A stretch of DNA of 54,376 nt, from contig NZ_CANLNE010000009.1 of NCBI RefSeq assembly GCF_947492555.1, positions 1 to 54,376 of the forward strand, in the 5' to 3' direction. Below the pieces are notes generated by a model that had not been told where the DNA came from, searched no databases, and saw only the letters and a list, made by a program, of their open reading frames with translations. The stretch's first letter is position 1; the number at the start of each line of letters is the position of its first letter. The translations under genes and the position numbers were made by a program. Shown piece after piece: positions 37,443 to 45,300 of this stretch. This stretch comes from an uncultured Roseobacter sp. GTDB lineage: Bacteria; Pseudomonadota; Alphaproteobacteria; Rhodobacterales; Rhodobacteraceae.

Positions 37443-37455
37443 TTAGACGCATTTA

Positions 37456-37526
37456 TGTTACGGGTAACTTAACGGTTGACAGAAGCTGTATTCCTCATGG
37501 ATGCTAACGAAATGTTACGGGTAACT
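37456..37526. promoter_or_regulatory. Divergent promoter with two LacI-type operators
   Basis: TGTTACGGGTAACT occurs at 37456-37469 and again at 37513-37526, 57 bp apart, between the divergent LacI gene and the first importer. A consensus TTGACA lies at 37476-37481 between them; the -10 is not clear (ATGCTAAC region at 37501). Two spaced operators would allow DNA looping. The half-site matches that at 32851-32878. Confidence 0.75.
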
Positions 37527-37564
37527 CAACGGGGGAGTTGAGGTCCGAGCTTGGGAGGAGCCAA

Positions 37565-39091
37565 ATGCAAAACCTGCAGTCAGGTTTGTTTTTCGATAGC
37601 ATCGACAAGCATTTTGGCGGGACCTATGCGCTCAAGGATGTGTCGCTGTCCGTTGCGCGCGGCGAGATCGTGGCGCTGCTGGGCGAAAACGGCGCGGGCA
37701 AGTCGACCCTGATCAAAGTCCTCGGCGGCATCCACACGCCGGACGCGGGCCGGGTGATGATCGATGGCACTGCTTACCAGCACAAGACCGCCGGTTTCGG
37801 AGAGCGCCAGAAGGTTGCCTTCATTCACCAGGACCTGGGCCTGATCGAATGGATGACCGTGGCAGAGAACATCTCTCTTGCGCTCGGTTTTTCGCGCAAG
37901 AACGGGTTGATCAAATGGGACGATGTGGAGCGTTTCGCGGTTGAGGCGCTCAAGAAGGTGGATTGCGATTTCGATCCGACCACGCGGGTCGAGGACCTGA
38001 CCCGGACGGAAAAATCACTGGTGGCGATTGCCCGGGCGCTGGCGGTGGACAGCGAATTTCTGGTGCTGGATGAGCCCACGGCGTCTTTGCCAGCGGATGA
38101 GGTTGAGCGGCTTTTCCGCGCCCTGCGTCCGTTGCGGGACCGTGGGGTCGGCATGATCTACGTCAGCCACCGTCTCGACGAGATTTTCCAGATTGCCGAC
38201 CGTGTGGCCGTGCTGCGCGACGGGGCCATGGTGGGTCTGCGCAGCATCGCGCATACGACCCCGGAGGAGCTGGTGCAGAAGATCGTCGGGCGCAAGACGC
38301 GGGAGACGGTCAAGGGCGCGGAGGCGCCGGGCGCGCCGATCCTGACGTTGAAAGACTTCCGGGTCGCCGGTGTTGGTCCGCTGGATTTCGAGTTGCGCCG
38401 CAATGAGGTTGTCGGATTCGTGGGCTTGCGCGGGGCAGGGCACGAGGCGATTTCCCGCGCGCTCTTTGGCCTTGAGGATTTTTCGGGTCAGGTCACGTTG
38501 AACGGCGAGACCCCGGATGTCTCCAGCCCGCAAAAGGCGTTGCACTCCGGTGTCGGGCTGGTGGCAAAGGACCGGACCGAGGAATCGGTGGCGATGAGCC
38601 TGACGATCCGCGAGAATACTTTCCTGAACCCCGAGGGGATCGGGCGCAAACTGCTGAACCTGCTGTCGCCTAAGACCGAGGCGGATCAGGCGGCGATCAT
38701 CGGCGCGGAGCTGGGCCTGTCGCCCAATGATCCGACGCTGGCGATCGAGGCGCTCTCGGGCGGTAACCAGCAAAAGGTGGTGATCGGCCGGTGGCTGGCC
38801 ACGAAACGCAAATTGCTGATGTGTGAAGACCCGACAGCAGGCGTCGATGTCGGCGCTAAATCGGAGATCTACGCGCTTTTGAACCGCGCACTGGCCGATG
38901 GTGTTGGCATCCTCGTTGTCTCCACCGACTTCGAGGAGATCGCGACCGTCTGCCACCGTGCCATTGTCTTCAGCCAGGGTGCCATCGTCGAAGAGTTGAG
39001 CGGCACCCGGCTGACCACTGAAAACCTGATTCAATCCGCCTCCGCCGGAAACATCTCGAAAACAGAGGACGCAGTCGATGCAATCGCTTGA
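37565..39091 (+). CDS. Sugar ABC importer ATP-binding protein (RbsA/MglA-like, tandem ATPase)
   Basis: A 508-residue double ATPase. The first half has Walker A LLGENGAGKSTLIK and Walker B FLVLDEPTASLP. The second half has SGGNQQKVVIGRWL and MCEDPTAGVDVG, with the degenerate first-half signature LTRTEKSLVAIAR usual in this family. GGGAGGAG before the ATG at 37565 fixes the start. It drives import by the permease and binding protein that follow, with which it forms an RbsACB-like system. Confidence 0.93.
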   Translation: MQNLQSGLFFDSIDKHFGGTYALKDVSLSVARGEIVALLGENGAGKSTLIKVLGGIHTPDAGRVMIDGTAYQHKTAGFGERQKVAFIHQDLGLIEWMTVAENISLALGFSRKNGLIKWDDVERFAVEALKKVDCDFDPTTRVEDLTRTEKSLVAIARALAVDSEFLVLDEPTASLPADEVERLFRALRPLRDRGVGMIYVSHRLDEIFQIADRVAVLRDGAMVGLRSIAHTTPEELVQKIVGRKTRETVKGAEAPGAPILTLKDFRVAGVGPLDFELRRNEVVGFVGLRGAGHEAISRALFGLEDFSGQVTLNGETPDVSSPQKALHSGVGLVAKDRTEESVAMSLTIRENTFLNPEGIGRKLLNLLSPKTEADQAAIIGAELGLSPNDPTLAIEALSGGNQQKVVIGRWLATKRKLLMCEDPTAGVDVGAKSEIYALLNRALADGVGILVVSTDFEEIATVCHRAIVFSQGAIVEELSGTRLTTENLIQSASAGNISKTEDAVDAIA

Positions 39092-40100
39092 ATCCAGCGC
39101 ACTGGAACCCACCAAGGCGGACCTGAAAGGCCTGTCCACTGGTAAACGTATCATGCGGTTTCTGCCGGTCTATGGGCTCGTGATCCTGACGGTGTTCCTG
39201 ATCGGGCTGTTTTCCGTTCTGCTGCCGAACACCTTCCCGACGATGCTGAACCTGCGGGCGATCATTTCGGACAAGGCCATCATCGCCTTGCTGTCGCTTG
39301 GCGCGATGATCCCGATGGCCGCCGGGCGGATCGACCTGACGGTTGGTTACGGGATTGTCCTGTGGCACATTCTGGCGATCAGCCTGCAGACAATGCTTGG
39401 GCTGCCCTGGCCCATCGCAGTTGCGGTGGTGCTGGTGCTGGGGGCAACGGCGGGGTTTCTGAACGGTCTGCTGGTGGAAGTCGCCAAGATCGACAGCTTC
39501 ATCGCGACGCTCGGCACGGGCACCGTTCTTTATGCGCTGGCGCTGTGGCACACCGGTGGGCGTCAGATGGTGGGGCTGCTGCCGGATGGCTTTTACGCGC
39601 TCAACACCACCTTTGTCTTCGGGCTGCCAATCACCGCCTATTACCTCGTGGTAATCACCGTGGTGATGTGGGTGGTGCTCGAATACACACCCGTCGGCCG
39701 GTACCTTTATGCCATCGGGGCAAATCAGAAAGCCGCGCAGCTAAACGGCATTCCAACCCGCAAATACGTGATCGGCGCCTTTGTCGCCTCTGGCACAATG
39801 ACGGCGCTGGCCGGTGTCCTGCTGGCCTCGAAACTGCGGATCGGTCAGGCCTCTGTCGGGCTGGAATTCCTGCTGCCCGCGCTGGTCGGGGCCTTCCTGG
39901 GCTCCACCACGATCAAGCCGGGGCGGGTGAACGTCTGGGGGACCATTGTCGGCGTGGTGATCCTCGCCGTTGGCATCTCGGGCATCCAGCAGTTTGGCGG
40001 ATCGTTCTGGGTCGAGCCGCTCTTTAACGGCGTGACCCTGCTCGTTGCCATCGGCATCGCGGGATACGCGCAACGTCGCAAAGGCGCTGAAAAGCGCTGA
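39078..40100 (+). CDS. Sugar ABC importer permease (RbsC-like)
   Basis: A 340-residue inner-membrane permease with about ten hydrophobic segments (YGLVILTVFLIGLFSVLLP first) and the family motif GAMIPMAAGRIDLTVG. It also has AIGANQKAAQLNGIPTRKY, the conserved cytoplasmic loop of RbsC-type permeases. It overlaps the ATPase gene by 14 bases. The 3' end runs into a 10-base tandem repeat. Confidence 0.93.
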   Translation: MQSLESSALEPTKADLKGLSTGKRIMRFLPVYGLVILTVFLIGLFSVLLPNTFPTMLNLRAIISDKAIIALLSLGAMIPMAAGRIDLTVGYGIVLWHILAISLQTMLGLPWPIAVAVVLVLGATAGFLNGLLVEVAKIDSFIATLGTGTVLYALALWHTGGRQMVGLLPDGFYALNTTFVFGLPITAYYLVVITVVMWVVLEYTPVGRYLYAIGANQKAAQLNGIPTRKYVIGAFVASGTMTALAGVLLASKLRIGQASVGLEFLLPALVGAFLGSTTIKPGRVNVWGTIVGVVILAVGISGIQQFGGSFWVEPLFNGVTLLVAIGIAGYAQRRKGAEKR

Positions 40101-40111
40101 AAAGCGCTGAA
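40084..40111 (+). repeat. Tandem GCGCTGAAAA decamer across the permease stop codon
   Basis: The decamer GCGCTGAAAA is repeated 2.8 times, and the permease stop TGA (40098-40100) lies within the second copy. Because the unit is not a multiple of three, copy-number change would alter the C-terminus of the permease (currently ending RRKGAEKR). It may reflect slippage. Confidence 0.8.
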
Positions 40112-40137
40112 TTGAAATCATGCATTGGGAGGAAAAC

Positions 40138-41187
40138 ATGCAAAAGAGAACATTCATCAAGGCCGCATTGGCCACGACCATCCTGACAGCGCTGAGCGCG
40201 CCAGCCTTTGCCGCAGGCGCCTGGGACGGCCCCACAACCGGTCCGGCGGCGGCAGAGGGTAAATCCATCGTCGTGGTGGCGGGTGACCTGAAGAACGGCG
40301 GTATCCTTGGCGTGACCGAAGGCGTGGAAGAGGCTGCCGCCAAGATCGGGTGGGAAGTCCGCGTGCTGGACGGCGCAGGTTCCATTCAGGGCCGCACCGG
40401 TGCGATTGGTCAGGCGCTGGCCCTGCAGCCCGACGGGATCATCATCAATGGCTTTGACGCGGTGGAACAACAGGCCGCACTCGAAGGTGTGGTCACGGCC
40501 AATATCCCGATGGTGGCCTGGCACTCCGGCCCCGTGATCGGCTGCGATGCCCCCGGCGGCATTTTCGCGAATGTGTCCACGGACGCGATGACCGTCTCGG
40601 AAGTGGCCGCGAAATGGGCGATTGACGACGGTGGCGAAGACATTGGCGTGGTGATCTTCACCGACAGCACCTATCAGATCGCCATCGACAAGGCGGATCG
40701 CCTGAAAGAGACCGTTGAGGCGGCAGGCGGCACCGTGCTGGAGTATGTGGACACGCCGATTGCCGACACATCGACCCGCATGGGACCGCTGACCACAAGC
40801 CTGCTGCAGAAGTACGGCGACAGCTGGACGCACGCCCTGGCGATCAACGACCTTTACTTTGATTTCATGGGGCCGTCGCTGGCGGCTGCCGGGTTCGCGC
40901 CCGACAAAGGCCCGCAGGCGGGTTCTGCCGGAGACGGGTCCGAGGCGGCGTTCCAGCGCATCCGTTCCAACGGTTATCAGGCGATTACCGTGGCGGAGCC
41001 GCTGAACCTTCAGGGCTGGCAGCTGGTCGATGAGCTGAACCGTGCGGTGCAGGGCGAGGCCTGCTCGGGCTATGTCACCTCTCCGGCGCTGGTGACGCAG
41101 GAAGGTCTCGCGAAACTGGGTGACAGCAACCAGTTCGACCCCGACATCCCCTACCGCGATGCCTATTCCAAGATCTGGAACAAGTAA
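40138..41187 (+). CDS. Periplasmic sugar-binding protein (RbsB-like)
   Basis: A 349-residue substrate-binding protein with a signal peptide (MQKRTFIKAALATTILTALS, cleaved near APAFA). The mature part has the periplasmic-binding-protein-1 fold: IIINGFDAVEQQAALEGVV, VAWHSGPVIGCDAPGG, NVSTDAM. GGGAGGA precedes the ATG at 40138. The ligand is unknown; the adjacent sugar-acid operon suggests a sugar, polyol or aldonic acid. Confidence 0.92.
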   Translation: MQKRTFIKAALATTILTALSAPAFAAGAWDGPTTGPAAAEGKSIVVVAGDLKNGGILGVTEGVEEAAAKIGWEVRVLDGAGSIQGRTGAIGQALALQPDGIIINGFDAVEQQAALEGVVTANIPMVAWHSGPVIGCDAPGGIFANVSTDAMTVSEVAAKWAIDDGGEDIGVVIFTDSTYQIAIDKADRLKETVEAAGGTVLEYVDTPIADTSTRMGPLTTSLLQKYGDSWTHALAINDLYFDFMGPSLAAAGFAPDKGPQAGSAGDGSEAAFQRIRSNGYQAITVAEPLNLQGWQLVDELNRAVQGEACSGYVTSPALVTQEGLAKLGDSNQFDPDIPYRDAYSKIWNK

Positions 41188-41201
41188 GATCTCCCAGGCG
41201 C

Positions 41202-41230
41202 GGCCCTCGTTCTGACACGGAGCGGGGGCC
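41202..41230 (+). terminator. Stem-loop between the two sugar importers
   Basis: GGCCCTCGTTC (41202-41212) pairs over its whole length with GAGCGGGGGCC (41220-41230), counting two G-T pairs. It lies 15 bp after the binding-protein stop. There is no T-run, so partial termination or 3' mRNA protection is more likely than full termination. Confidence 0.5.
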
Positions 41231-41301
41231 GGCCAAGTTCAACACAAAATGCGACCGGCGCCCCTTTGCGGCGCCATCCAACCCAGACCGGAGACGCAAC
41301 A

Positions 41302-42060
41302 ATGACTGATAAACCTCTCATAGACATGCGAGGGATCACCAAACGCTTTGGCGGTGTGACCGCGCTCTCAGGTGTCAACCTGACGGCCTACCCCGGAGAG
41401 GTGCTCGCAATTGTCGGCGACAACGGGGCGGGTAAATCCACGCTGATCAAGGTCCTGACGGGCGTCTATCAGCCCACCGAAGGGGAGATTTTCCTCGACG
41501 GGAAAAAGATTGAATTCGCCAGTCACGCCGAAGCCATCGAGGTGGGCATCGATGCTGTTTATCAGACGCTTGCGCTGGCCGATCATCTCGATCCGGCAGC
41601 CAATATGTTTCTGGGCAATGAGCTGACCAAGAACGTCCTCGGCCTCAATATGCTCGACAACAAAAAGATGCGCTCCGAGACCGAACGCGTGTTGATGGAT
41701 CGGCTGGGCGTGAAGCTCAAGTCGCTTGATGCCCCGACCGAGAGCCTATCCGGCGGACAGCGGCAGGCCGTGGCCATCGCCCGCGCCGTTTACAGCGAAG
41801 GGTTGCGGGTGCTGGTGATGGATGAACCCACCGCCGCCCTTGGTCCGCAGGAAACGGCACGCACGCTCAAGCTTATTCAGACACTGAAGGCGCAGGGGCT
41901 GGCCGTCATTCTGATCAGCCATTCGCTGGATGATGTCTTCGAGGTCTCCGACCGCATTCATGTGCAGCGGCGCGGCCAATGTGCGGGCGTTGTCGAGACC
42001 GCACAGAGCAATACTCAGGAGGTCCTCGGCCTCATCGTCGGCGCGGAGGAAGCAGCATGA
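41302..42060 (+). CDS. Sugar ABC importer ATP-binding protein (single ATPase, FrcA-like)
   Basis: A 252-residue single ATPase with Walker A IVGDNGAGKSTLIKVL, signature LSGGQRQAVAIARAV and Walker B VLVMDEPTAALGP. It is shorter than RbsA and resembles the fructose-type FrcA ATPase. The chosen ATG at 41302 follows CGGAGA. It forms the second importer with the permease and binding protein downstream. Confidence 0.92.
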   Translation: MTDKPLIDMRGITKRFGGVTALSGVNLTAYPGEVLAIVGDNGAGKSTLIKVLTGVYQPTEGEIFLDGKKIEFASHAEAIEVGIDAVYQTLALADHLDPAANMFLGNELTKNVLGLNMLDNKKMRSETERVLMDRLGVKLKSLDAPTESLSGGQRQAVAIARAVYSEGLRVLVMDEPTAALGPQETARTLKLIQTLKAQGLAVILISHSLDDVFEVSDRIHVQRRGQCAGVVETAQSNTQEVLGLIVGAEEAA

Positions 42061-43169
42061 CAACCGCAGCAAAACCACTGACTGAACGGCTTGAACCCTA
42101 TATCGCGATCATCGGCCCGATGGTCATGATCCTGGCGATCCTGCTGTTCATGGGCGCGGTCGAACCGGCCCGGTATTTCCGCGCAACAAACATCAATCTG
42201 ATCCTGCTGGATGCAGCGCTTTATATGCCCATGGCGATGGCCATGACCTTCGTGATCACCCAGCGGGGCATCGACCTTTCCATCGGTTCCATCGCCGCCC
42301 TGTCGGGCATCATGATGGCCTTTTTGATCAAGCAATACGGGTTTTCCGTCTATGTCGCGGTGCCCATTGCGATCATGCTGGGCGCGCTGATGGGGCTGAT
42401 CAACGGGCTGATCATCACGCGGCTGAACGTGCCTGACCTGATCGGGACGCTGGCAATGGACCTTGTCTATCGCGGCTTTGCGCTGGTTCTGGCCAAGGGT
42501 CTTGTGCTGGCGCGGTTCCCGGATTTCCTGACGGATATCGGACGCGGTCAGATCCCCGGCTTTGTGCCCATCCCGGTGCTGATCGGTACGGCCACGATGA
42601 TCGGTGGCTACATCCTGCTGACGCGCAGCTATTTTGGTCGCTACACCATCGCCATCGGCTCCAACCCCGAAGCGGCGGAGCTGACCGGGATTGCGGTCAA
42701 ACGGCACAAGGTCTTTGCCTACGTGCTCTGCGGGGCGGCGGCGGCCCTTGCGGGCGTGATGCTGACCGGCAAGCTGAACGCCATCCAGGCGACCTCTGCC
42801 CCCTACTTTAACCTGCACGTCATTGCGGCGGTGGTCGTGGGCGGCACGTCCCTCTTTGGGGGCCGTGCGTCGATGCTGGGGTCATTTGCCGGTGTCCTGT
42901 TGCTGAGCATGATGATCAACGCGCTGGTGACCCTGCGCATTGAATTCTTCTGGCAGTCCGTCGCCTCCGGTGTGGTGATCGTCAGTTCGGTCGCCCTCTA
43001 CACCTGGATGCAAAAGAAAGACCGGGACGGGGCGGGCGGCTTGTTTGCTGGTCTGATGACCCCGGAAGGACAGAAAATGCTGCGGTTCAGCGCAGCCCTG
43101 ATCGGTGTCCTGATCGCGCTTCTTGCGGTTGGTGCATTGTTTGCCACGACACCCGGTGCAAGCGGGTAA
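42057..43169 (+). CDS. Sugar ABC importer permease (FrcC-like)
   Basis: A 370-residue permease with about ten membrane segments. MAMAMTFVITQRGIDLSIGS is the characteristic RbsC/FrcC motif, and AIGSNPEAAELTGIAVKRHK is the cytoplasmic loop. A final helix (ALIGVLIALLAVGALFATTP) extends beyond the usual length of ~320. The start overlaps the ATPase stop (ATGA); an upstream start inside the ATPase gene is rejected. Confidence 0.93.
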   Translation: MTTAAKPLTERLEPYIAIIGPMVMILAILLFMGAVEPARYFRATNINLILLDAALYMPMAMAMTFVITQRGIDLSIGSIAALSGIMMAFLIKQYGFSVYVAVPIAIMLGALMGLINGLIITRLNVPDLIGTLAMDLVYRGFALVLAKGLVLARFPDFLTDIGRGQIPGFVPIPVLIGTATMIGGYILLTRSYFGRYTIAIGSNPEAAELTGIAVKRHKVFAYVLCGAAAALAGVMLTGKLNAIQATSAPYFNLHVIAAVVVGGTSLFGGRASMLGSFAGVLLLSMMINALVTLRIEFFWQSVASGVVIVSSVALYTWMQKKDRDGAGGLFAGLMTPEGQKMLRFSAALIGVLIALLAVGALFATTPGASG

Positions 43170-43192
43170 GCGGCGTAAGACGCGAAAGGACG

Positions 43193-43215
43193 GGCCGGGG
43201 TTTTGCGCCCCGGCC
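43193..43215 (+). terminator. Stem-loop before the second binding-protein gene
   Basis: GGCCGGGG (43193-43200) and CCCCGGCC (43208-43215) form a perfect 8-base stem with a 7-base loop, 23 bp after the permease stop and 40 bp before the next start. No T-run follows. It may protect the 5' end of the binding-protein message or separate expression levels. Confidence 0.45.
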
Positions 43216-43255
43216 AAACCGAAGATTTCGCATTCAATACTTGGGAGGAACTACC

Positions 43256-44401
43256 ATGAAACTATTTTCAACCACTGCTCTGATCGCAAGCGCTGTGTTG
43301 GCAACATCCGCGTTTGCGGATGGCCACGCCACGTTGCCGCTGAAGGAGCTGGACGGCATCGCGGATCGTAACTACTGGATCCCCGGCGAGGTAAATGCCG
43401 ACGGCGCCTTGGAAAAACTGCAGGAAGTCGTCGGCTCCGAAGCCGTCAAATTCTCGGGGACTCTCGACAAGCCGGTGCAGATCGCGCTGATCTACCCGTC
43501 CGCCGATACATCCGACTTCTGGGCGCGCAACTACCTGGCGATGACCAAGCGTCTGGAAGAGCTGGGCATCGCGTTTGAGACAACCGAATTCGCCAGCCGC
43601 CAGATCGAGCATTCGCTGCAGGCGACATATGCCAGTCAGGTCGAGCAGGACGCGGATCTCTATGACTATGTGATCTTTGGCCCGTCCGAGCTGGAAATCC
43701 AGGCGGATAACATCGACAAGCTGTCGGGCAACGACGGTTTCGCCACCTACGTCTGGGCGTTTCACACGCCGCTGAAAGACCTGACCAACCAGCCGGATGC
43801 CTGGTTCGATTTCTCCTCTGCCGCCGGTGCCCTGACCATGTGTGACTACATGCTGGGCCGCCTGGGCAATGATGTGACCATGGCGATGAACCGGGGCATT
43901 CCCGGCATCACCGACAACCAGCGGTCGGGCGATTTCAAAGCCTGTGTGGAGGAGAAGGGCAACTGGACCACGGCCTACGAACACTATGGCGAGTACCAGC
44001 GCGAAGGCGGGTTCGAGGGCACATCCCTGATCCTGCAGGCCTATCCGGAGGCAACCATTATCCACAACGCGAACACCGCCATGGCGATGGGCAGCGTCGA
44101 GGCGCAGGTGTCCCAGGGCAAGGAGAAAGAGGTTTTCTCAACCGGGTGGGGCGGTACCGGTCTGGAACTGGACGCGATCCGGCGCGGCGAGCTTGATGCC
44201 ACGCCCATGCGCATGGGCGATGATGTCGGTGCGGCCACTGCCGAAGCGATCAAGGCGGACCTTGAGGGCCGCGCGGATGAGCTGCCGATGGTGTTCCTCG
44301 GACGCATCACCGTGGCCCATGATCAGATGAGCGCCGAGGAGATCGACGCGCTGGAACAGGAAGCTTTCCGCTTCTCTGGCGTGGGCGCTCTGGAGCGCTA
44401 A
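43256..44401 (+). CDS. Periplasmic sugar-binding protein of the second importer
   Basis: A 381-residue binding protein with signal peptide MKLFSTTALIASAVLATSAF ending ADG. The mature part has ALIYPSADTSDFWARNY, DYVIFGPSELEIQADNI and ATYVWAFHTPLKDL. It is a two-lobe sugar-binding fold, longer than RbsB (about 300) and closer in plan to fructose- or polyol-type proteins. GGGAGGA precedes the ATG at 43256. It is placed last in the second importer operon and is followed by hairpins. The ligand is unknown. Confidence 0.9.
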   Translation: MKLFSTTALIASAVLATSAFADGHATLPLKELDGIADRNYWIPGEVNADGALEKLQEVVGSEAVKFSGTLDKPVQIALIYPSADTSDFWARNYLAMTKRLEELGIAFETTEFASRQIEHSLQATYASQVEQDADLYDYVIFGPSELEIQADNIDKLSGNDGFATYVWAFHTPLKDLTNQPDAWFDFSSAAGALTMCDYMLGRLGNDVTMAMNRGIPGITDNQRSGDFKACVEEKGNWTTAYEHYGEYQREGGFEGTSLILQAYPEATIIHNANTAMAMGSVEAQVSQGKEKEVFSTGWGGTGLELDAIRRGELDATPMRMGDDVGAATAEAIKADLEGRADELPMVFLGRITVAHDQMSAEEIDALEQEAFRFSGVGALER

Positions 44402-44411
44402 TTCTTTCCGT

Positions 44412-44457
44412 GAGGGCCGGTTCAGATCGGCCCTCGCGACCCCCTAGAGGGTTTCTT
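44412..44457 (+). terminator. Double hairpin after the importer operon
   Basis: GAGGGCCG (44412-44419) pairs with CGGCCCTC (44428-44435). Just beyond it ACCC and GGGT form a small second stem, followed by TTCTTT (44452-44457). The location immediately after the binding-protein stop and the T-rich tail support termination, though the next gene follows within 30 bp on the same strand. Confidence 0.6.
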
Positions 44458-44484
44458 TGTGACCTCTCAGATCCAAGGTTGACC

Positions 44485-44901
44485 ATGTACTTTGAAAAGA
44501 CCCTGAAACTGACCCATCTCGCCGTGATGGAGATGCTGCACGCAGGCATCTCCAAGGCAGATGAGATCGGACAGCCGCAATGTATCGTCATCGTGGATGC
44601 AAGCGGTGGGACACTTGGTCAAATCAGGATGGACGGCGCGAAATATCTCAGCATGAAAAGTGCTCTCGCCAAGGCGCGTACGGCTGCATCTATCGGGGGT
44701 CCAAGTGACGCGATCCCGGAGGCCGTTGGCCTCGCTATCGCGGCGGCGACGGACGGTGAGGTGACGCGGCTCGGAGGCGGGCTGCCCATTTACAGCGAAG
44801 GCATTCGACTCGGTGGCATCGGCGTCGGGTCCGGGTCCCCGGATCAGGACAAGGCCGTCGCCGAGGCGGCGATCACCGCCATCGGCGCGACTGCGAAATA
44901 A
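44485..44901 (+). CDS. GlcG/HbpS-family protein
   Basis: A 138-residue protein of the GlcG/HbpS (DUF336) family: IVIVDASGGTLGQIRMDGAK, SALAKARTAA, GGLPIYSEGIRLGGIGVGSG. Members occur in glycolate, propanediol and sugar operons, and some bind haem or cobalamin; the function is not settled. The ATG at 44485 is preceded by AAGG. It is probably the tail gene of the importer cluster, expressed by read-through. Confidence 0.88.
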   Translation: MYFEKTLKLTHLAVMEMLHAGISKADEIGQPQCIVIVDASGGTLGQIRMDGAKYLSMKSALAKARTAASIGGPSDAIPEAVGLAIAAATDGEVTRLGGGLPIYSEGIRLGGIGVGSGSPDQDKAVAEAAITAIGATAK

Positions 44902-45300
44902 AAACAGGTGTAGCACGGTAGACAGGCTGGTCATCAAGTTCTCATGCAAATACTTTGCATAAGACAGATTATCCAACTCAATTTTTTGTAGTCGCAAAGC
45001 TAAAATATCACCCGTAGGATCGAGCTTTACCCATCACATGATCCGACAAAACCTGTCGCTCTTTCTGATCACAGGTCTACTATCTTGGGCTGAGTTGCCG
45101 TCGCCATGGCCTTTTCTCTGGGAATTCGCCTACAAATACCTCTCCCGGATGAACTGCGTTTTCAATATGGCCGTCATTTCCCTTCCCCACGCGAAACGTG
45201 CTGGCGCGGGATCGTTGGCCAGAAACCCAAACGCTTCGTTTGCCGACACGACGTCTGTCGGAGACAAAGGGGGCCGTCTCAGGTGAAGCGCTGATTGCGC
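44902..45300. other. Intergenic region without a supportable gene
   Basis: About 400 bases between the convergent GlcG-like gene and the amidohydrolase gene. Short frames of 60-90 codons exist on both strands (for example 45106-45294 forward and 45080-45346 reverse), with no recognisable domain. Its lower GC content in the first 150 bases stands out from the coding surroundings. It may be a degraded gene, but I cannot name one. Confidence 0.45.

Noticed and set aside
45038-45294. Short frames between GlcG-like and M20 genes as a transposase remnant
   Set aside because: No recognisable transposase motif, terminal inverted repeat or target duplication was seen.
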